A stretch of 31,532 bases of DNA from Desulfovibrionaceae bacterium UBA3823 (GCA_002369295.1 DFDR01000064.1:2280-33811); one strand, 5' to 3'; shown: positions 17,238 to 25,601, counted from the stretch's first letter. Numbers and translations: made by a program. The notes: generated from the sequence alone by a model not told the origin.

Positions 17238-20200
17238 ATGAGCAAATCGGAACACAGCGTCATCTTGGAAATGTGCCAGTCCTTCCTCCATGACAACGTC
17301 CCCGAATACATCAGGGATGCAGGCAGCTACATCCTGTCCGAAAGCGGGGTGCAAAAAATCAACATTCAGGAAGGCGAGGTCTGGGAAGTCAAGGGCAACA
17401 TCCAGGGCGACGACTTCCAGGTCTACACGCCCAAGCTCGTCCTCTCCCTTGCCGACCGCACGGTGCAGTGCCAGTGCAACTGCTCGGACGCCTTCTCCGG
17501 CGTCTGCCGCCACGTCTCGGCCCTGACCCAGAAGCTCATCGAAGAGATGCGCAAGGAGGAGGGGCAGGACACCGGCGAGCGCGTCGCCACCGTGGACTGG
17601 AAGCAGAGCTTCCGCGGCTTCTTCTCCACGGACATGGATCCGGAGCCCGGCAAGCACTACCTCGTCTTCCGCTTCGAGCCCGAGCCCGGACGCCTGCTGG
17701 TCTCCTTCTTCCGCTCGCGCCAGAACAAGAGCGGCCTGTCCACCGTGCAGAACGAGGTGACGCTGGCCCAGATCATCGAGAACCCCGACTGGTGCGAGCA
17801 CTCGCCGGAGCTGCCGAGAGTGTGCCGGCAGATAGGCCAGCACCTCGACTACTACGGACACCGCGTGGAGATACCCGACGGCCTCACGTCCTGGTTCTTC
17901 TGGGCCATGCGCAAGGAGTACTACATTCTCTGGAAAGACACCGACAAGCCCTGCCGCATCGAGAGCGCGCCCTTCGCCCTGAAGCTCAAGCCCAACCTCG
18001 ACGCCTCGGGCTTCAGCTTCGACGTCATCCTCAAGCGCGAGGGGCGCCCCCTGCTCGCCATACGCACCGGCGGCCACACCGATCCCGCCAGCAAGGAGCC
18101 GCCCGTCACCTTCCACGGCCAGATGCCCTTGTGGGTGTGCTACCGCCACAGCTTCTACCCCGTGCAGACCGGCCTCTACCCCTCGCTGGTCAAGAGCCTG
18201 ATCTACGAGCATCCGGTCGTGCCGCACGACGAGATCTCCGAATTCCTCGACCGGGTCTGGACCCGCCTGCCCTCCTCCGAGCTCTTCGAGCCCCAAAAGT
18301 TCCTGCAGCTCATGGAGCCGGTCTTCCAGCCGGCCACCTACAACCCCAAGCTCTTCCTCGACGAGGAGGGCAGCCTCCTCACCCTCGAGATCGACAACAT
18401 CTACGAGACCCGCCACGGCGAATTCACCCTCTCTGGCCCCAATCCCGACTTCCAGACCGGCAGCTACAGCTACCAGGGCCAGACCTTCCTCGTCCGGCGC
18501 CACCAGGAAGAGGAGGCCGAGCTCATGGCCAAGCTCGCCTCCATGAACTTCCAATCGCGATCCAACAAGCTCTGGTTCCTGGAGCCCGAGGAGGCCATCG
18601 CCTTCCTGCTCGACAGCTACCCCAAGCTGGTCGAGACCTACCGCGTCTTCGGCGAGAAGGCCCTCACCCGCTACAAGGTGCGCTCGACCAAGTCCCAGAT
18701 TTCCGCCGAGGTCGTGAGCGACGAGAAGGAAAAGTGGTTCTCCCTCGACATCACCGTCGACTACGACGGCCAGACCCTCCCGCTGGAAAAGATCTGGAAG
18801 GCCTGGACCAAGGGCAAGCGCTACGTCCAGCTCAAGGACGGCTCCTACACCTCCCTGCCCGAAGAGTGGCTCTCAAAGCTCGCCCACAAGCTCACGGCCC
18901 TGGGCCTCGACCCCACCAAGCCGCCCCAGCAGAAGTTCAAGCAGTTCGAGGCGCCCATTCTGGACAGCCTCCTGGACGACCTGCCCAACGCCACGACCGA
19001 CTCCTTCTGGACCAAGCTGCGCGAGAAGATCCACTCCTTCAAGGAGGTGCGCTCCATTCCCGCGCCGCAGGGCCTCAACGCAACCCTGCGCAGCTACCAG
19101 ATGCAGGGCCTCGCCTACCTCAACTTCCTCTCCGAGTACGGCTTCGGCGGCATCCTGGCCGACGAGATGGGCCTCGGCAAGACCGTCCAGACCCTCTCCT
19201 TCATCCAGCACATGGTCGAGACCCATGTGGAAGGCCCCAACCTCATCGTCGTGCCGACCTCGGTGCTCCCCAACTGGGAGCGCGAAGCCGAGAAGTTCGT
19301 GCCCGGCCTCAGGCGCCTCATCATCTACGGCACCAGGCGCGAGAGCATGTTCCGCCTCATCGGCGAGTCCGACCTCATCATCACGACCTACGCGCTCCTG
19401 CGCCGCGACCTCGAGGCGATCCAGAAGTACGAGTTCAACACGGTCATCCTCGACGAGGCCCAGAACATCAAGAATCCCAACACCATCACGGCCCGCTCGG
19501 TGCGTCGCCTCAACGCCCGCATGCGCCTGTGCCTCTCGGGCACGCCCATCGAGAACAACCTCTTCGAGCTCTGGTCGCTCTTCGAGTTCCTCATGCCCGG
19601 CTTCCTCGGCAGCCAGCACTCCTTCCAGCGCGGCATCATCAAGCCCATCAAGGACGGCGACGCCGAGACCCTCGAATACCTGCGCACGCGCGTGCGCCCC
19701 TTCATCCTGCGCCGCACCAAGTCCGAAGTGGCAAGAGACCTGCCGCCCAAGGTGGAGAGCGTCACCTGCTGCGCCCTCGAGGAGGCCCAGGCCGAGCTCT
19801 ACTCCGCCGTGGCCCGGAAGCTGCGCGACCAGGTGCTGGCCGACGTGGACGCCAAGGGCCTGGCCAAGAGCCAGATGTCCATCCTGGACGCCCTGCTCAA
19901 GCTGCGCCAGATCTGCTGCCACCCGCGCCTGCTCAAGATCGACATGCCCGGCTTCTCCAACAACCTGCCCTCCGGCAAGTTCGAAGCCTTCAAGGACATG
20001 GTCCAGGAGATCGTGGAAGGCGGGCATAAGGTGCTGGTCTTCTCCCAGTTTGTCCAGATGCTCCAGATCATCCGCCAGTGGCTCGAGTTCACGGAAGTGC
20101 CCTTCTGCTACCTGGACGGCGCGAGCAAGGACCGCTTCGACCAGGTCGACCGCTTCAACTCCACCCGCGAGATCCCCATCTTCCTCATCTCCCTCAAGGC

Positions 20201-20477
20201 CGGCGGCACGGGCCTCAACCTGACGTCCGCGGACTACGTCATCCACTACGACCCCTGGTGGAACCCCGCCGTGGAGAGCCAGGCCACCGACAGGACGCAC
20301 CGCATAGGCCAGACCCGCCAGGTCTTCTCCTACAAGCTCATCTGCCAGAACACGGTGGAGGAGAAGATACTCAAGCTGCAGGACGCCAAGCGCGACGTGG
20401 CAGCCGCCATCATTCCCGGCCAGGAGACATGGAAGTCCCTGACCAGGGAGGATCTGGAAATGCTCTTCGACGTCTAG
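17238..20477 (+). CDS. SWIM zinc-finger SNF2-family DEAD/DEAH helicase-like ATPase
   Basis: This 1079-residue protein has an N-terminal SWIM zinc finger (CQCNCSDAFSGVCRH near residues 76-92), a long middle region, and a C-terminal SNF2 motor. Motor motifs include Walker A ADEMGLGKTVQT near 640, DEAQ near 738 (ILDEAQNIKNP), SGTPIEN, and the helicase-C end DRTHRIGQTRQVFSYK near 1019. Bacterial proteins of this kind (RapA/HepA relatives) move on double-stranded DNA and may remodel nucleoprotein or recycle RNA polymerase; the exact role is unknown. The frame is open from 17139, but that part overlaps the promoter, and ATG 17238 has AGGGG upstream. The gene is monocistronic. Its codon use matches its neighbours, so it is not an obvious recent import or a defence-island gene. 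Confidence 0.93.
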   Translation: MSKSEHSVILEMCQSFLHDNVPEYIRDAGSYILSESGVQKINIQEGEVWEVKGNIQGDDFQVYTPKLVLSLADRTVQCQCNCSDAFSGVCRHVSALTQKLIEEMRKEEGQDTGERVATVDWKQSFRGFFSTDMDPEPGKHYLVFRFEPEPGRLLVSFFRSRQNKSGLSTVQNEVTLAQIIENPDWCEHSPELPRVCRQIGQHLDYYGHRVEIPDGLTSWFFWAMRKEYYILWKDTDKPCRIESAPFALKLKPNLDASGFSFDVILKREGRPLLAIRTGGHTDPASKEPPVTFHGQMPLWVCYRHSFYPVQTGLYPSLVKSLIYEHPVVPHDEISEFLDRVWTRLPSSELFEPQKFLQLMEPVFQPATYNPKLFLDEEGSLLTLEIDNIYETRHGEFTLSGPNPDFQTGSYSYQGQTFLVRRHQEEEAELMAKLASMNFQSRSNKLWFLEPEEAIAFLLDSYPKLVETYRVFGEKALTRYKVRSTKSQISAEVVSDEKEKWFSLDITVDYDGQTLPLEKIWKAWTKGKRYVQLKDGSYTSLPEEWLSKLAHKLTALGLDPTKPPQQKFKQFEAPILDSLLDDLPNATTDSFWTKLREKIHSFKEVRSIPAPQGLNATLRSYQMQGLAYLNFLSEYGFGGILADEMGLGKTVQTLSFIQHMVETHVEGPNLIVVPTSVLPNWEREAEKFVPGLRRLIIYGTRRESMFRLIGESDLIITTYALLRRDLEAIQKYEFNTVILDEAQNIKNPNTITARSVRRLNARMRLCLSGTPIENNLFELWSLFEFLMPGFLGSQHSFQRGIIKPIKDGDAETLEYLRTRVRPFILRRTKSEVARDLPPKVESVTCCALEEAQAELYSAVARKLRDQVLADVDAKGLAKSQMSILDALLKLRQICCHPRLLKIDMPGFSNNLPSGKFEAFKDMVQEIVEGGHKVLVFSQFVQMLQIIRQWLEFTEVPFCYLDGASKDRFDQVDRFNSTREIPIFLISLKAGGTGLNLTSADYVIHYDPWWNPAVESQATDRTHRIGQTRQVFSYKLICQNTVEEKILKLQDAKRDVAAAIIPGQETWKSLTREDLEMLFDV

Positions 20478-20516
20478 GCGCGCCCCTGCCAGGCCCCGGG
20501 GCTCGTTTCAAGTGCA

Positions 20517-20563
20517 ACGCGGGTCCCCTGTGGATTCTGTGATGAAATCACGAGGGGTTGCGT
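20517..20563. other. Nested three-helix hairpin
   Basis: ACGC/GCGT (20517-20520 with 20560-20563), CCCCT/AGGGG (20525-20529 with 20553-20557) and GTGAT/ATCAC (20539-20543 with 20547-20551) nest into one long hairpin with internal loops. It starts 40 bases after the helicase stop and lacks a T-run. The core TGTGA-N5-TCACG resembles a CRP-type half-site pair with one base too few. Confidence 0.4.
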
Positions 20564-20837
20564 AAAGGGGCACGTGTGTTCAGGAAGCTGCTGAACGCCT
20601 CCCTGCCGGCTGTCCAAGGTCTCCGGGTCCGCGCAGGGTCGGCATCGGCTTCCCCTTGGCGTCCACTCTCCGACAGTCGTGCCTCGGCAAGGGAGCAAGG
20701 CTGTCATCTGTGCAGACGAGCTTGGCGACGAGATTCAGCGGCTTGTGGCGAACGCCGTGAACCGCATGCAAAATCAAGTAGTTAACCTAAATCTGCACCA
20801 AACAGCTTGGTGTAGCCCGTCCGCGAGAGCCCTGAGC

Positions 20838-20862
20838 CCCTGCCTGCCGGCAGGGCTTTTTT
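20838..20862 (+). terminator. Intrinsic terminator upstream of the small peptide gene
   Basis: CCCTGCC (20838-20844) and GGCAGGG (20849-20855) form a perfect stem with a TGCC loop. A C and six Ts follow (20857-20862). It would stop transcripts entering from the helicase side and isolate the small gene downstream. Confidence 0.8.
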
Positions 20863-20922
20863 CTGGATCAAAACTGCCTTTGCCTCCCGGTGCGCCGCGA
20901 TGTAGACTTCTCTCAGGCGCTC

Positions 20923-20936
20923 CCTCCGAAAGGAGG
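20923..20936 (+). promoter_or_regulatory. Hairpin sequestering the ribosome binding site of the small peptide gene
   Basis: CCTCC (20923-20927), a GAAA tetraloop (20928-20931) and GGAGG (20932-20936) form a five-pair hairpin. The 3' arm is exactly the Shine-Dalgarno sequence, nine bases before ATG 20946. Folded, it would block ribosome loading. A weak promoter candidate, TTGCCT (20880-20885) and TAGACT (20903-20908) at 17 bases, lies just upstream. Confidence 0.6.
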
Positions 20937-20945
20937 TTGTTGCTT

Positions 20946-21020
20946 ATGAAGCTGAAACGCTTCCTCCGGGACGTGCTGGCCAATGCGGTCGCTGTCCTTG
21001 CGGCTCTGGCCTTCGCATGA
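20946..21020 (+). CDS. 24-residue hydrophobic peptide, candidate type I toxin-like or leader peptide
   Basis: ATG 20946 follows a full AAAGGAGG with nine-base spacing. The peptide starts MKLKRFLRD and ends in an Ala/Leu/Val-rich run to the TGA, so it has a basic N-terminus and about 14 hydrophobic residues able to insert in or lie on a membrane. This resembles type I toxin peptides in general form, but I recognise no named family and it is shorter than most. The Shine-Dalgarno is locked in a tetraloop hairpin, a terminator lies 80 bases upstream, and three strong hairpins follow the stop. The frame is open upstream to 20679, but that part has no ribosome binding site and crosses the terminator. 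A leader peptide is the main alternative, though no gene follows on this strand. Confidence 0.5.
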   Translation: MKLKRFLRDVLANAVAVLAALAFA

Positions 21021-21038
21021 TCGACCTGTAGACGCAGA

Positions 21039-21136
21039 CACCCCGGCTGGAAGGACGCCAGCCGGGGTGCAAAATCTGTGGACTCGTAACCACGGAGGGA
21101 GTGCCCCGTGGGGTGAGGGTGCTAGCCCTTCACCCC
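21039..21136 (+). other. Three tandem hairpins downstream of the small peptide gene
   Basis: Hairpin 1 is a perfect 12-base stem, CACCCCGGCTGG (21039-21050) with CCAGCCGGGGTG (21058-21069), and a seven-base loop. Hairpin 2 is CCACGG (21090-21095) with CCGTGG (21106-21111). Hairpin 3 is GGGGTGAGGG (21110-21119) with CCC-T-TCACCCC (21126-21136), one bulge, then TTTC. Hairpins 2 and 3 share two bases and may compete. Hairpin 1 has no T-run on either strand, so it is better seen as an RNA structure or 3'-end block than a standard terminator; hairpin 3 could terminate. Confidence 0.5.
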
Positions 21137-21156
21137 TTTCATATGGAAAGCCCTGC

Positions 21157-21937
21157 TCAGATGTCAAGGGCAAAAAGAAGGCCGGAGGCCTGCCAGTTCT
21201 CATATGAGCTATTCGATTCTCCAATACCCGGAAGCGGAATATGAACGATTGGGTGCCGATGCTTGATGACTTGGATCACTTCCTTCTCCGAGGACATTGA
21301 GCCGTTCAGATCCCCTGCCTGGTTCCCCGGATCTTCACTTGCATGATGCCACCCTTGCCGAAGACAAGGTTCCCGTTGCTGACGCGGTCCAGGAACTTCT
21401 GGTCTGACACCTTCGCAAAGAAGCCTGCCGAGCCGTCGGAGAAGCGCCGCTTGCTTCCCTCCTGAAAGTTGGGGCTCAGGAGCTGCAGGGAAGTCTCGCA
21501 CTCCTCCTGCGGGATGTCTTCGGCCTTGCCCTGCGGGCAGGCAAAGAGGACAGCCTCTTCCTCGACGATGATCGGACCGAGCTCGCTTTCCTGCTTGTCG
21601 GCGCAGATGAACGAGTCTCCCCCTTCCTTCGCCTGAGGCTTGCAGACAGCCTTTTCCAGAGCTTCGCGGACGCTGGCGCTCCGGTAGAGCGCTATGACCT
21701 TCTCCCCGGCCTTGAAGGACTCGCCCTCCGCATAAACCGTGCACAAACCGTCCTTCACCTCAATATTTTGCTTGTCCGGTCCTTCGGATGGCGGATGAAG
21801 GCAATCAGACCCTTGCAAGCGCCTCCGGGGGCGGCCGTGTCGACAAGAGCGTCTTTGGCAAAGCCGAGGCACCCCGCAATGTCGTCGGCGTTCGTCGCGC
21901 CGAACATGCCAAAAGCGGAGCTCAGCGCCTTGCCGTA
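21157..21937 (-). pseudogene. Frameshifted, 5'-truncated gene for an uncharacterised accessory protein
   Basis: Three minus-strand frames carry consecutive protein-like segments. Segment A (21937 to about 21780) directly follows the TPR gene's TAG in frame (FGMFGATNADDIAGCLGF ... GLIAFIRHPKDR) and stops at 21755. Segment B (about 21780-21306) includes VYAEGESFKAGEKVIALYRS, KRRFSDGSAGFFAKVSD and FLDRVSNGNLVFGKGG, stopping at 21306. Segment C (about 21315-21157) reads AGDLNGSMSSEKEVIQVIKH. From memory the order 'FSDG, F-A-D-FL-V, F-GKG, R-Q, G-SE-V-V-H' matches one C-terminal domain of uncharacterised proteins, spanning the B/C break. Each junction fits one lost base. There is no start codon with a ribosome binding site. 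GC and codon bias are lower than in neighbours, suggesting import followed by decay. Sequencing errors in the G-runs are the alternative. Confidence 0.6.
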
Positions 21938-24472
21938 CTAGGCCTTGAGCTCGGCCATGGCGGCCTCGGCCTCGCGCCCCTGGGCGCGCAGGGCGCCTGC
22001 CAGCGTCTTCCAGGCCCGGGGCTGGGCCTTGATCGAGAGGCTGTGGCGGGCGAGGATCTCCGCGATCTCGAAGGCGCCGCGCTCCTTCAGATAGAGCTCT
22101 GCCAGCATGAGCATGGCGGAGGCGTCGTCGGGATTCTTGCGCAGGGCTTCGGCAAGGAACCCGCGCGCGTCCTTCTGCCGGCTCTGGCTGGCGGCCAGCC
22201 GCGCAAGGCAGCGCAGGGCAAGGGAGCTTCCGCCCTTGCCGGCCCGGCTCTCCGCCAGGGCAGCCTTCTCGAAGAAGGCAAGCGCCTCGCTGGCATGGCC
22301 TGCCCGCTCCTCCAGCTGCCCCAGCCGCACCAGGGCGAAGACGTGGCCGGGATCGGACTCGAGGCAGGCCTCGAAGCGGGTTCTGGCCTCGTCCAGATCC
22401 CCCAGCTGCTGGCAGACGGTGCCGAGGTTGTAGAGGGCCTCGGCGCAGTCCGCCCCGCTGGCCTTGCCGGCCTCGAGGGAGCGCAGAAAGTAGCGCCGCG
22501 CCACCTCGTGCCGCCCAAGGGTCGCCATGCACACGCCAAGGGAGTTCCAGGCGATGGCGTTGTCCGGATCGGCAAGCAGGGCCAGCTTGTACTCGTCGAC
22601 GGCGCGGAAGGCGTCGCCCATGCTGTAGAAGCGGTCTGCGCTGATGGTGATGGCCTGGGAGCAGAAGGTGCCCACCTTCGGCCTGGGGAGCAGCTGGGCG
22701 TACTCCAGGGCCTTGAGCACGCAGGCGGTCATTTCCCCGCGCCCCATGGCGAGGAAGGGCCAGGAGGCGATGCCGACGGCGCAGTCGAGGCCGTGGCCGC
22801 CAAGCTCTCCGCAGAGCTCGCGGTAGCCCTCCTCCAGGTCGCCCGCGGGCGCCAGGTGGCAGAAGGCAAGGCCGTTGACGCCGTAGAAGCCGGCAAAGGC
22901 GTCCGGCTGTGCCAGCTTGGCGAACCAGAGGCCGGCAGCGCCTTCCAGAAAGCGCCCGCAGGCCTCGGGACCGGCGTCTCCCGCTTCCAGGCGCAGCATG
23001 GCCAGAGCGAAGGGCTCCCGTCCTGCCACGACCTGATCCATGCGGGCCTTGAACTCGGCGTGGCTGAGGCAGACGGCGGAGGGCGCAGAGGCGGCTTCTG
23101 CCGGCCGGCCTCCGCCGGTTTCGGCCTGGCCGCCCGCGCACCCGGCTTCGCCTTCGCCGGCCTGCGTCGCAGGGGCGGCCGAGGCGTCGTCGGCAGGCGC
23201 GCCCGCAGCGCTTTCCGAAGCGCCTTCCGGAGCGCTTTCCAAAGCGCTGTCCTGCGCGGCCTGCGCGGCGGATGCCGAAAGGGATTCGGGCGCTTGAGAA
23301 AGCTCGTCCCCAGTCTCCGGCGCCTGCGCAACGCCCTCCAGCTCGAGCACGTCGCCCGGCTCGGGCCGGAAGGAAGGATCGGCGAGGTGGACGACCTCGC
23401 AGACCGAGTCCCTGCGCCGCGCCTGCAGCACGGCGAGCTCGCCCTTGAGCCGGCCGTCGGCTCTGTCGTAGAAGGCAAAGCCCATGCCTTCGCGGGCCTT
23501 GCACCGGGACCCGAGACTGATCAGCACCCGGCCCATGCCCATGCTCCTGAGGACGACGCCCCCGCGCTGGAGCATGGCGGCAAAGGGCATGACGCAGCCC
23601 TGGCCCCTGCCCTCGGCCGTCTGGGATGCCAGCCTGGCCCGCTCCAACAGCTCCCGGCCCAGATCCTCAGGCTCGAGCTTCAGCTCAGGGCCAGCCATGT
23701 CCTGGGGGAAGACGGCGTGGCCTGCGCAGATCACGGGCCTGACGGAAACGGCCTCGGCCAGCGGCTTTGCCGCCGCCGCTTCGCGCATGCAGGCAACGGC
23801 CCCTTCGGCAAGCTTCTGACAGGCAAGCCGGCCGGCAACGCCGGGCAGGAGCAGGGCAATGTCCCTGCGGCCCGCGCGGGCGGCCAGAACGTCTTCGGGA
23901 AGCCACTGCAGGAGCGCCTGGGCAAGGCCGGCCAGGCACTTTTCCATGGCTGCCCAGCCGTCTTTCTCCTGCATCTCGTCGGCGTTGGCGAGGCGCAGCA
24001 CGCAGATGCTCGCGCAGAGCCGGCGCAGGCCGGCGACGGCCTGCAGGTCGCCTGCCTGGTGCGGGGCGCCCAGGGACTCGCGCACCTGCCTGGCGCGCTC
24101 GGCAAGCCTGGCGTAGAGCACTTCTTCCGCGGCCAGCCCCGTAGAGGCGTCGGTGGCGCAGCGCTTGGCGCGGGCCGTGTTTTCCAGGCAAAGCTGGACT
24201 AGCGGATCGAGCAGGGGCCAGAGGCGCTCCATCTCGGCCGCGTCCACGCCCGTGAGCTTCAGGGCGGCCACGAGCCGGCCCTCCCAGGAGAGGGGCAGCA
24301 TGAGCGTCTGCTCGGCTGCAATGTGCTCGGCCCTGATGCCGGACCAGGACGGCGGAAAGAAGAGATCCCGGCCCGTAAAGCGGAAGAAGCGGGCAAGGCT
24401 CCGGCAGAGGACGTCGAGATGGTCGCGGATATCCTTCCCTGTCAGGGAAAGGGCGTTGAAGGTAGTGCTCAC
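21938..24472 (-). CDS. Tetratricopeptide protein with two degenerate GGDEF-like domains
   Basis: This 844-residue protein has an N-terminal region of about 105 residues with a GAF-like look. A GGDEF-type fold follows: DASTGLAAEEVLY at 108-120 matches the D-x-LTGL start, but the active loop reads AGRRDIALLLPG at 200-211, so the GGDEF residues are lost. After an Ala/Ser/Glu-rich linker (about 390-460) comes a second, weaker GGDEF-like unit (FYGVNGLAFCHLAP). Several TPRs fill about 640-840 (AIAWNSLGVCMATLGRHEVA, YNLGTVCQQLGDLDEA and others). It is therefore unlikely to make c-di-GMP and is more likely a scaffold or nucleotide sensor. It has no signal peptide. GTG 24472 is well supported by AAGGAG six bases upstream. 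It is divergent from the metallo-beta-lactamase gene at 24757. Confidence 0.8.
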   Translation of the reverse strand: MSTTFNALSLTGKDIRDHLDVLCRSLARFFRFTGRDLFFPPSWSGIRAEHIAAEQTLMLPLSWEGRLVAALKLTGVDAAEMERLWPLLDPLVQLCLENTARAKRCATDASTGLAAEEVLYARLAERARQVRESLGAPHQAGDLQAVAGLRRLCASICVLRLANADEMQEKDGWAAMEKCLAGLAQALLQWLPEDVLAARAGRRDIALLLPGVAGRLACQKLAEGAVACMREAAAAKPLAEAVSVRPVICAGHAVFPQDMAGPELKLEPEDLGRELLERARLASQTAEGRGQGCVMPFAAMLQRGGVVLRSMGMGRVLISLGSRCKAREGMGFAFYDRADGRLKGELAVLQARRRDSVCEVVHLADPSFRPEPGDVLELEGVAQAPETGDELSQAPESLSASAAQAAQDSALESAPEGASESAAGAPADDASAAPATQAGEGEAGCAGGQAETGGGRPAEAASAPSAVCLSHAEFKARMDQVVAGREPFALAMLRLEAGDAGPEACGRFLEGAAGLWFAKLAQPDAFAGFYGVNGLAFCHLAPAGDLEEGYRELCGELGGHGLDCAVGIASWPFLAMGRGEMTACVLKALEYAQLLPRPKVGTFCSQAITISADRFYSMGDAFRAVDEYKLALLADPDNAIAWNSLGVCMATLGRHEVARRYFLRSLEAGKASGADCAEALYNLGTVCQQLGDLDEARTRFEACLESDPGHVFALVRLGQLEERAGHASEALAFFEKAALAESRAGKGGSSLALRCLARLAASQSRQKDARGFLAEALRKNPDDASAMLMLAELYLKERGAFEIAEILARHSLSIKAQPRAWKTLAGALRAQGREAEAAMAELKA

Positions 24473-24756
24473 GGGCTGCTCCTTGCGGGACGTGCATGGC
24501 TGAACGCAGATGGCTGAACATGGAGAGCCGGAGGCGGGCGGCTGAATGCGGAAGGCCGGCTGTCCGCCGGCGGCGCGCTCCAGGCCTGCTGAGGCTCGCA
24601 GGCGAATCTAGAGGAACTCAAGAAAGTTGTCCATCAAGGACTGCGCCGGGATCGCCTCAGGGCAGGTTCCGGCCGGCCTGTTGCGCGGGGACCCAAAGCA
24701 TGGCACTTTCCCGTCTGGCCGGGCCCGGCAGCGGCCCTGGCGAACGGAGGAGCCCC
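24473..24756. other. Divergent intergenic region between TPR protein and MBL genes
   Basis: Both ribosome binding sites lie here (AAGGAG on the minus strand, ACGGAGGAG on the plus). ATGGCTGAAC occurs twice, at 24496-24505 and 24510-24519. An AT-richer patch near 24605-24640 is the likeliest site of the divergent promoters, but I cannot define hexamers with confidence. Confidence 0.35.
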
Positions 24757-25395
24757 ATGAGCGCAATCGAGATCGAAACCTTTTCCCTCGGCCCCCTTGG
24801 CACCAACAGCTACCTCGTCCACAGGGACGGCGAGGCGCTTGCCATCGACGTGGGCGGGGATCCCGCCCCCATCGCCGACTTTCTCGCGGCCAGAGGCCTC
24901 AGGCTGCTGGGCATTCTGGTGACCCACCAGCACTTCGACCACCTCTACGGCGTGCATGCCCTGCAGCAAGCCGCAGGCGCCCCCTGCTTCGTGCCTGCCG
25001 GCGACGCGCCCATTGCGGACACGGAGGCGGCCAGGGGCGGCATCTGGGGCATGCCCCCGGTGCCGGCCTTCGAGAGCAGCCCCCTGCCGGAGGGGTCGAT
25101 GGCGCTCGGCGCCTTCTCCTTCGACATCCTGAAGACGCCGGGACACACCCCTGGCGGCGTCTCCTTCCACTTCCCGGAGGCCGGCTGCGTCTTCACCGGC
25201 GACAGCCTCTTCTATCGCTCCATGGGCAGGACCGACTTCCCCGGCGGCGACCACCAGACGCTCATGCGGAGCATACGCGGCACGCTTTTCGCCCTGCCCG
25301 ACGCCACGGCGGCCTATCCCGGCCACGGCCCGGCCACGACCATTGGCGACGAGCGCCTGAACAATCCCTTTATCGGCGAGTTCGCCGAAGTCTAG
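24757..25395 (+). CDS. Metallo-beta-lactamase-fold hydrolase (YcbL/glyoxalase II-like)
   Basis: This 212-residue protein begins IETFSLGPLGTNSYLV and carries THQHFDHLYG (HxHxDH), TPGHTPGGVSFHF, FTGDSLFYRSMGRTDFPGGD and YPGHGPATTIGDERLNNPF. The last three are diagnostic of the YcbL-like type II glyoxalase group, which lacks the long substrate-binding C-terminal domain of classical glyoxalase II. It probably hydrolyses small thioesters such as S-lactoylglutathione or an analogue with two metal ions in the cytosol. ATG 24757 has a strong GGAGGAG. It is distinct from the metallo-beta-lactamase gene at 7515-8159; the shared resemblance is mostly in the metal motifs. Confidence 0.92.
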   Translation: MSAIEIETFSLGPLGTNSYLVHRDGEALAIDVGGDPAPIADFLAARGLRLLGILVTHQHFDHLYGVHALQQAAGAPCFVPAGDAPIADTEAARGGIWGMPPVPAFESSPLPEGSMALGAFSFDILKTPGHTPGGVSFHFPEAGCVFTGDSLFYRSMGRTDFPGGDHQTLMRSIRGTLFALPDATAAYPGHGPATTIGDERLNNPFIGEFAEV

Positions 25396-25601
25396 CGCTG
25401 GAGGAAAGGCCCCTGCCTCGCGGTTCCGGCCTTCCCCCGCGGCCGCCGGTTCAGGGTGCCAGACACGCTCCCTGCGCTTTTCGTGCCGCCGTTCTGCCGG
25501 CCCGGATTCCGTGCTAGCATGGGAAGACGCCCCTGGCCTGCGCCCTGCCTCCCCCCGCAGGGCGCCCCCAGGGCCCCGCAACCTCTCACTGGCGGCATCC
25601 C

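Larger units (their letters stand above)
20478..20945. other. Gene-poor accessory-looking stretch with hairpins
   Basis: No protein gene is convincing here: short frames exist on both strands, but none has a ribosome binding site or recognisable motif. The codon bias seen in flanking genes fades. It contains a nested hairpin at 20517-20563, a small CACCAA/TTGGTG hairpin near 20797-20813, a T-tailed terminator at 20838-20862, and the leader of the small peptide gene. An AT-richer patch at 20765-20800 could hold a promoter but gives no good hexamer pair. Confidence 0.4.

Noticed and set aside
17238..20477. SNF2 helicase as part of an antiviral defence island
   Set aside because: No nuclease, methylase or other defence gene is adjacent, and codon use matches the core genes.
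20580..20777. A 65-codon minus-strand frame that might be a transposase remnant
   Set aside because: No catalytic motif, inverted terminal repeats or target duplication can be seen.
20679..20945. Upstream extension of the 24-residue peptide to 113 residues
   Set aside because: It crosses a T-tailed terminator, lacks a ribosome binding site and changes composition abruptly; the strong Shine-Dalgarno is at 20932-20936.
21755..21940. TAG readthrough or pyrrolysine insertion extending the TPR protein by about 60 residues
   Set aside because: The TPR domain ends naturally before the TAG, and the downstream segment reads better as part of the frameshifted neighbour gene.
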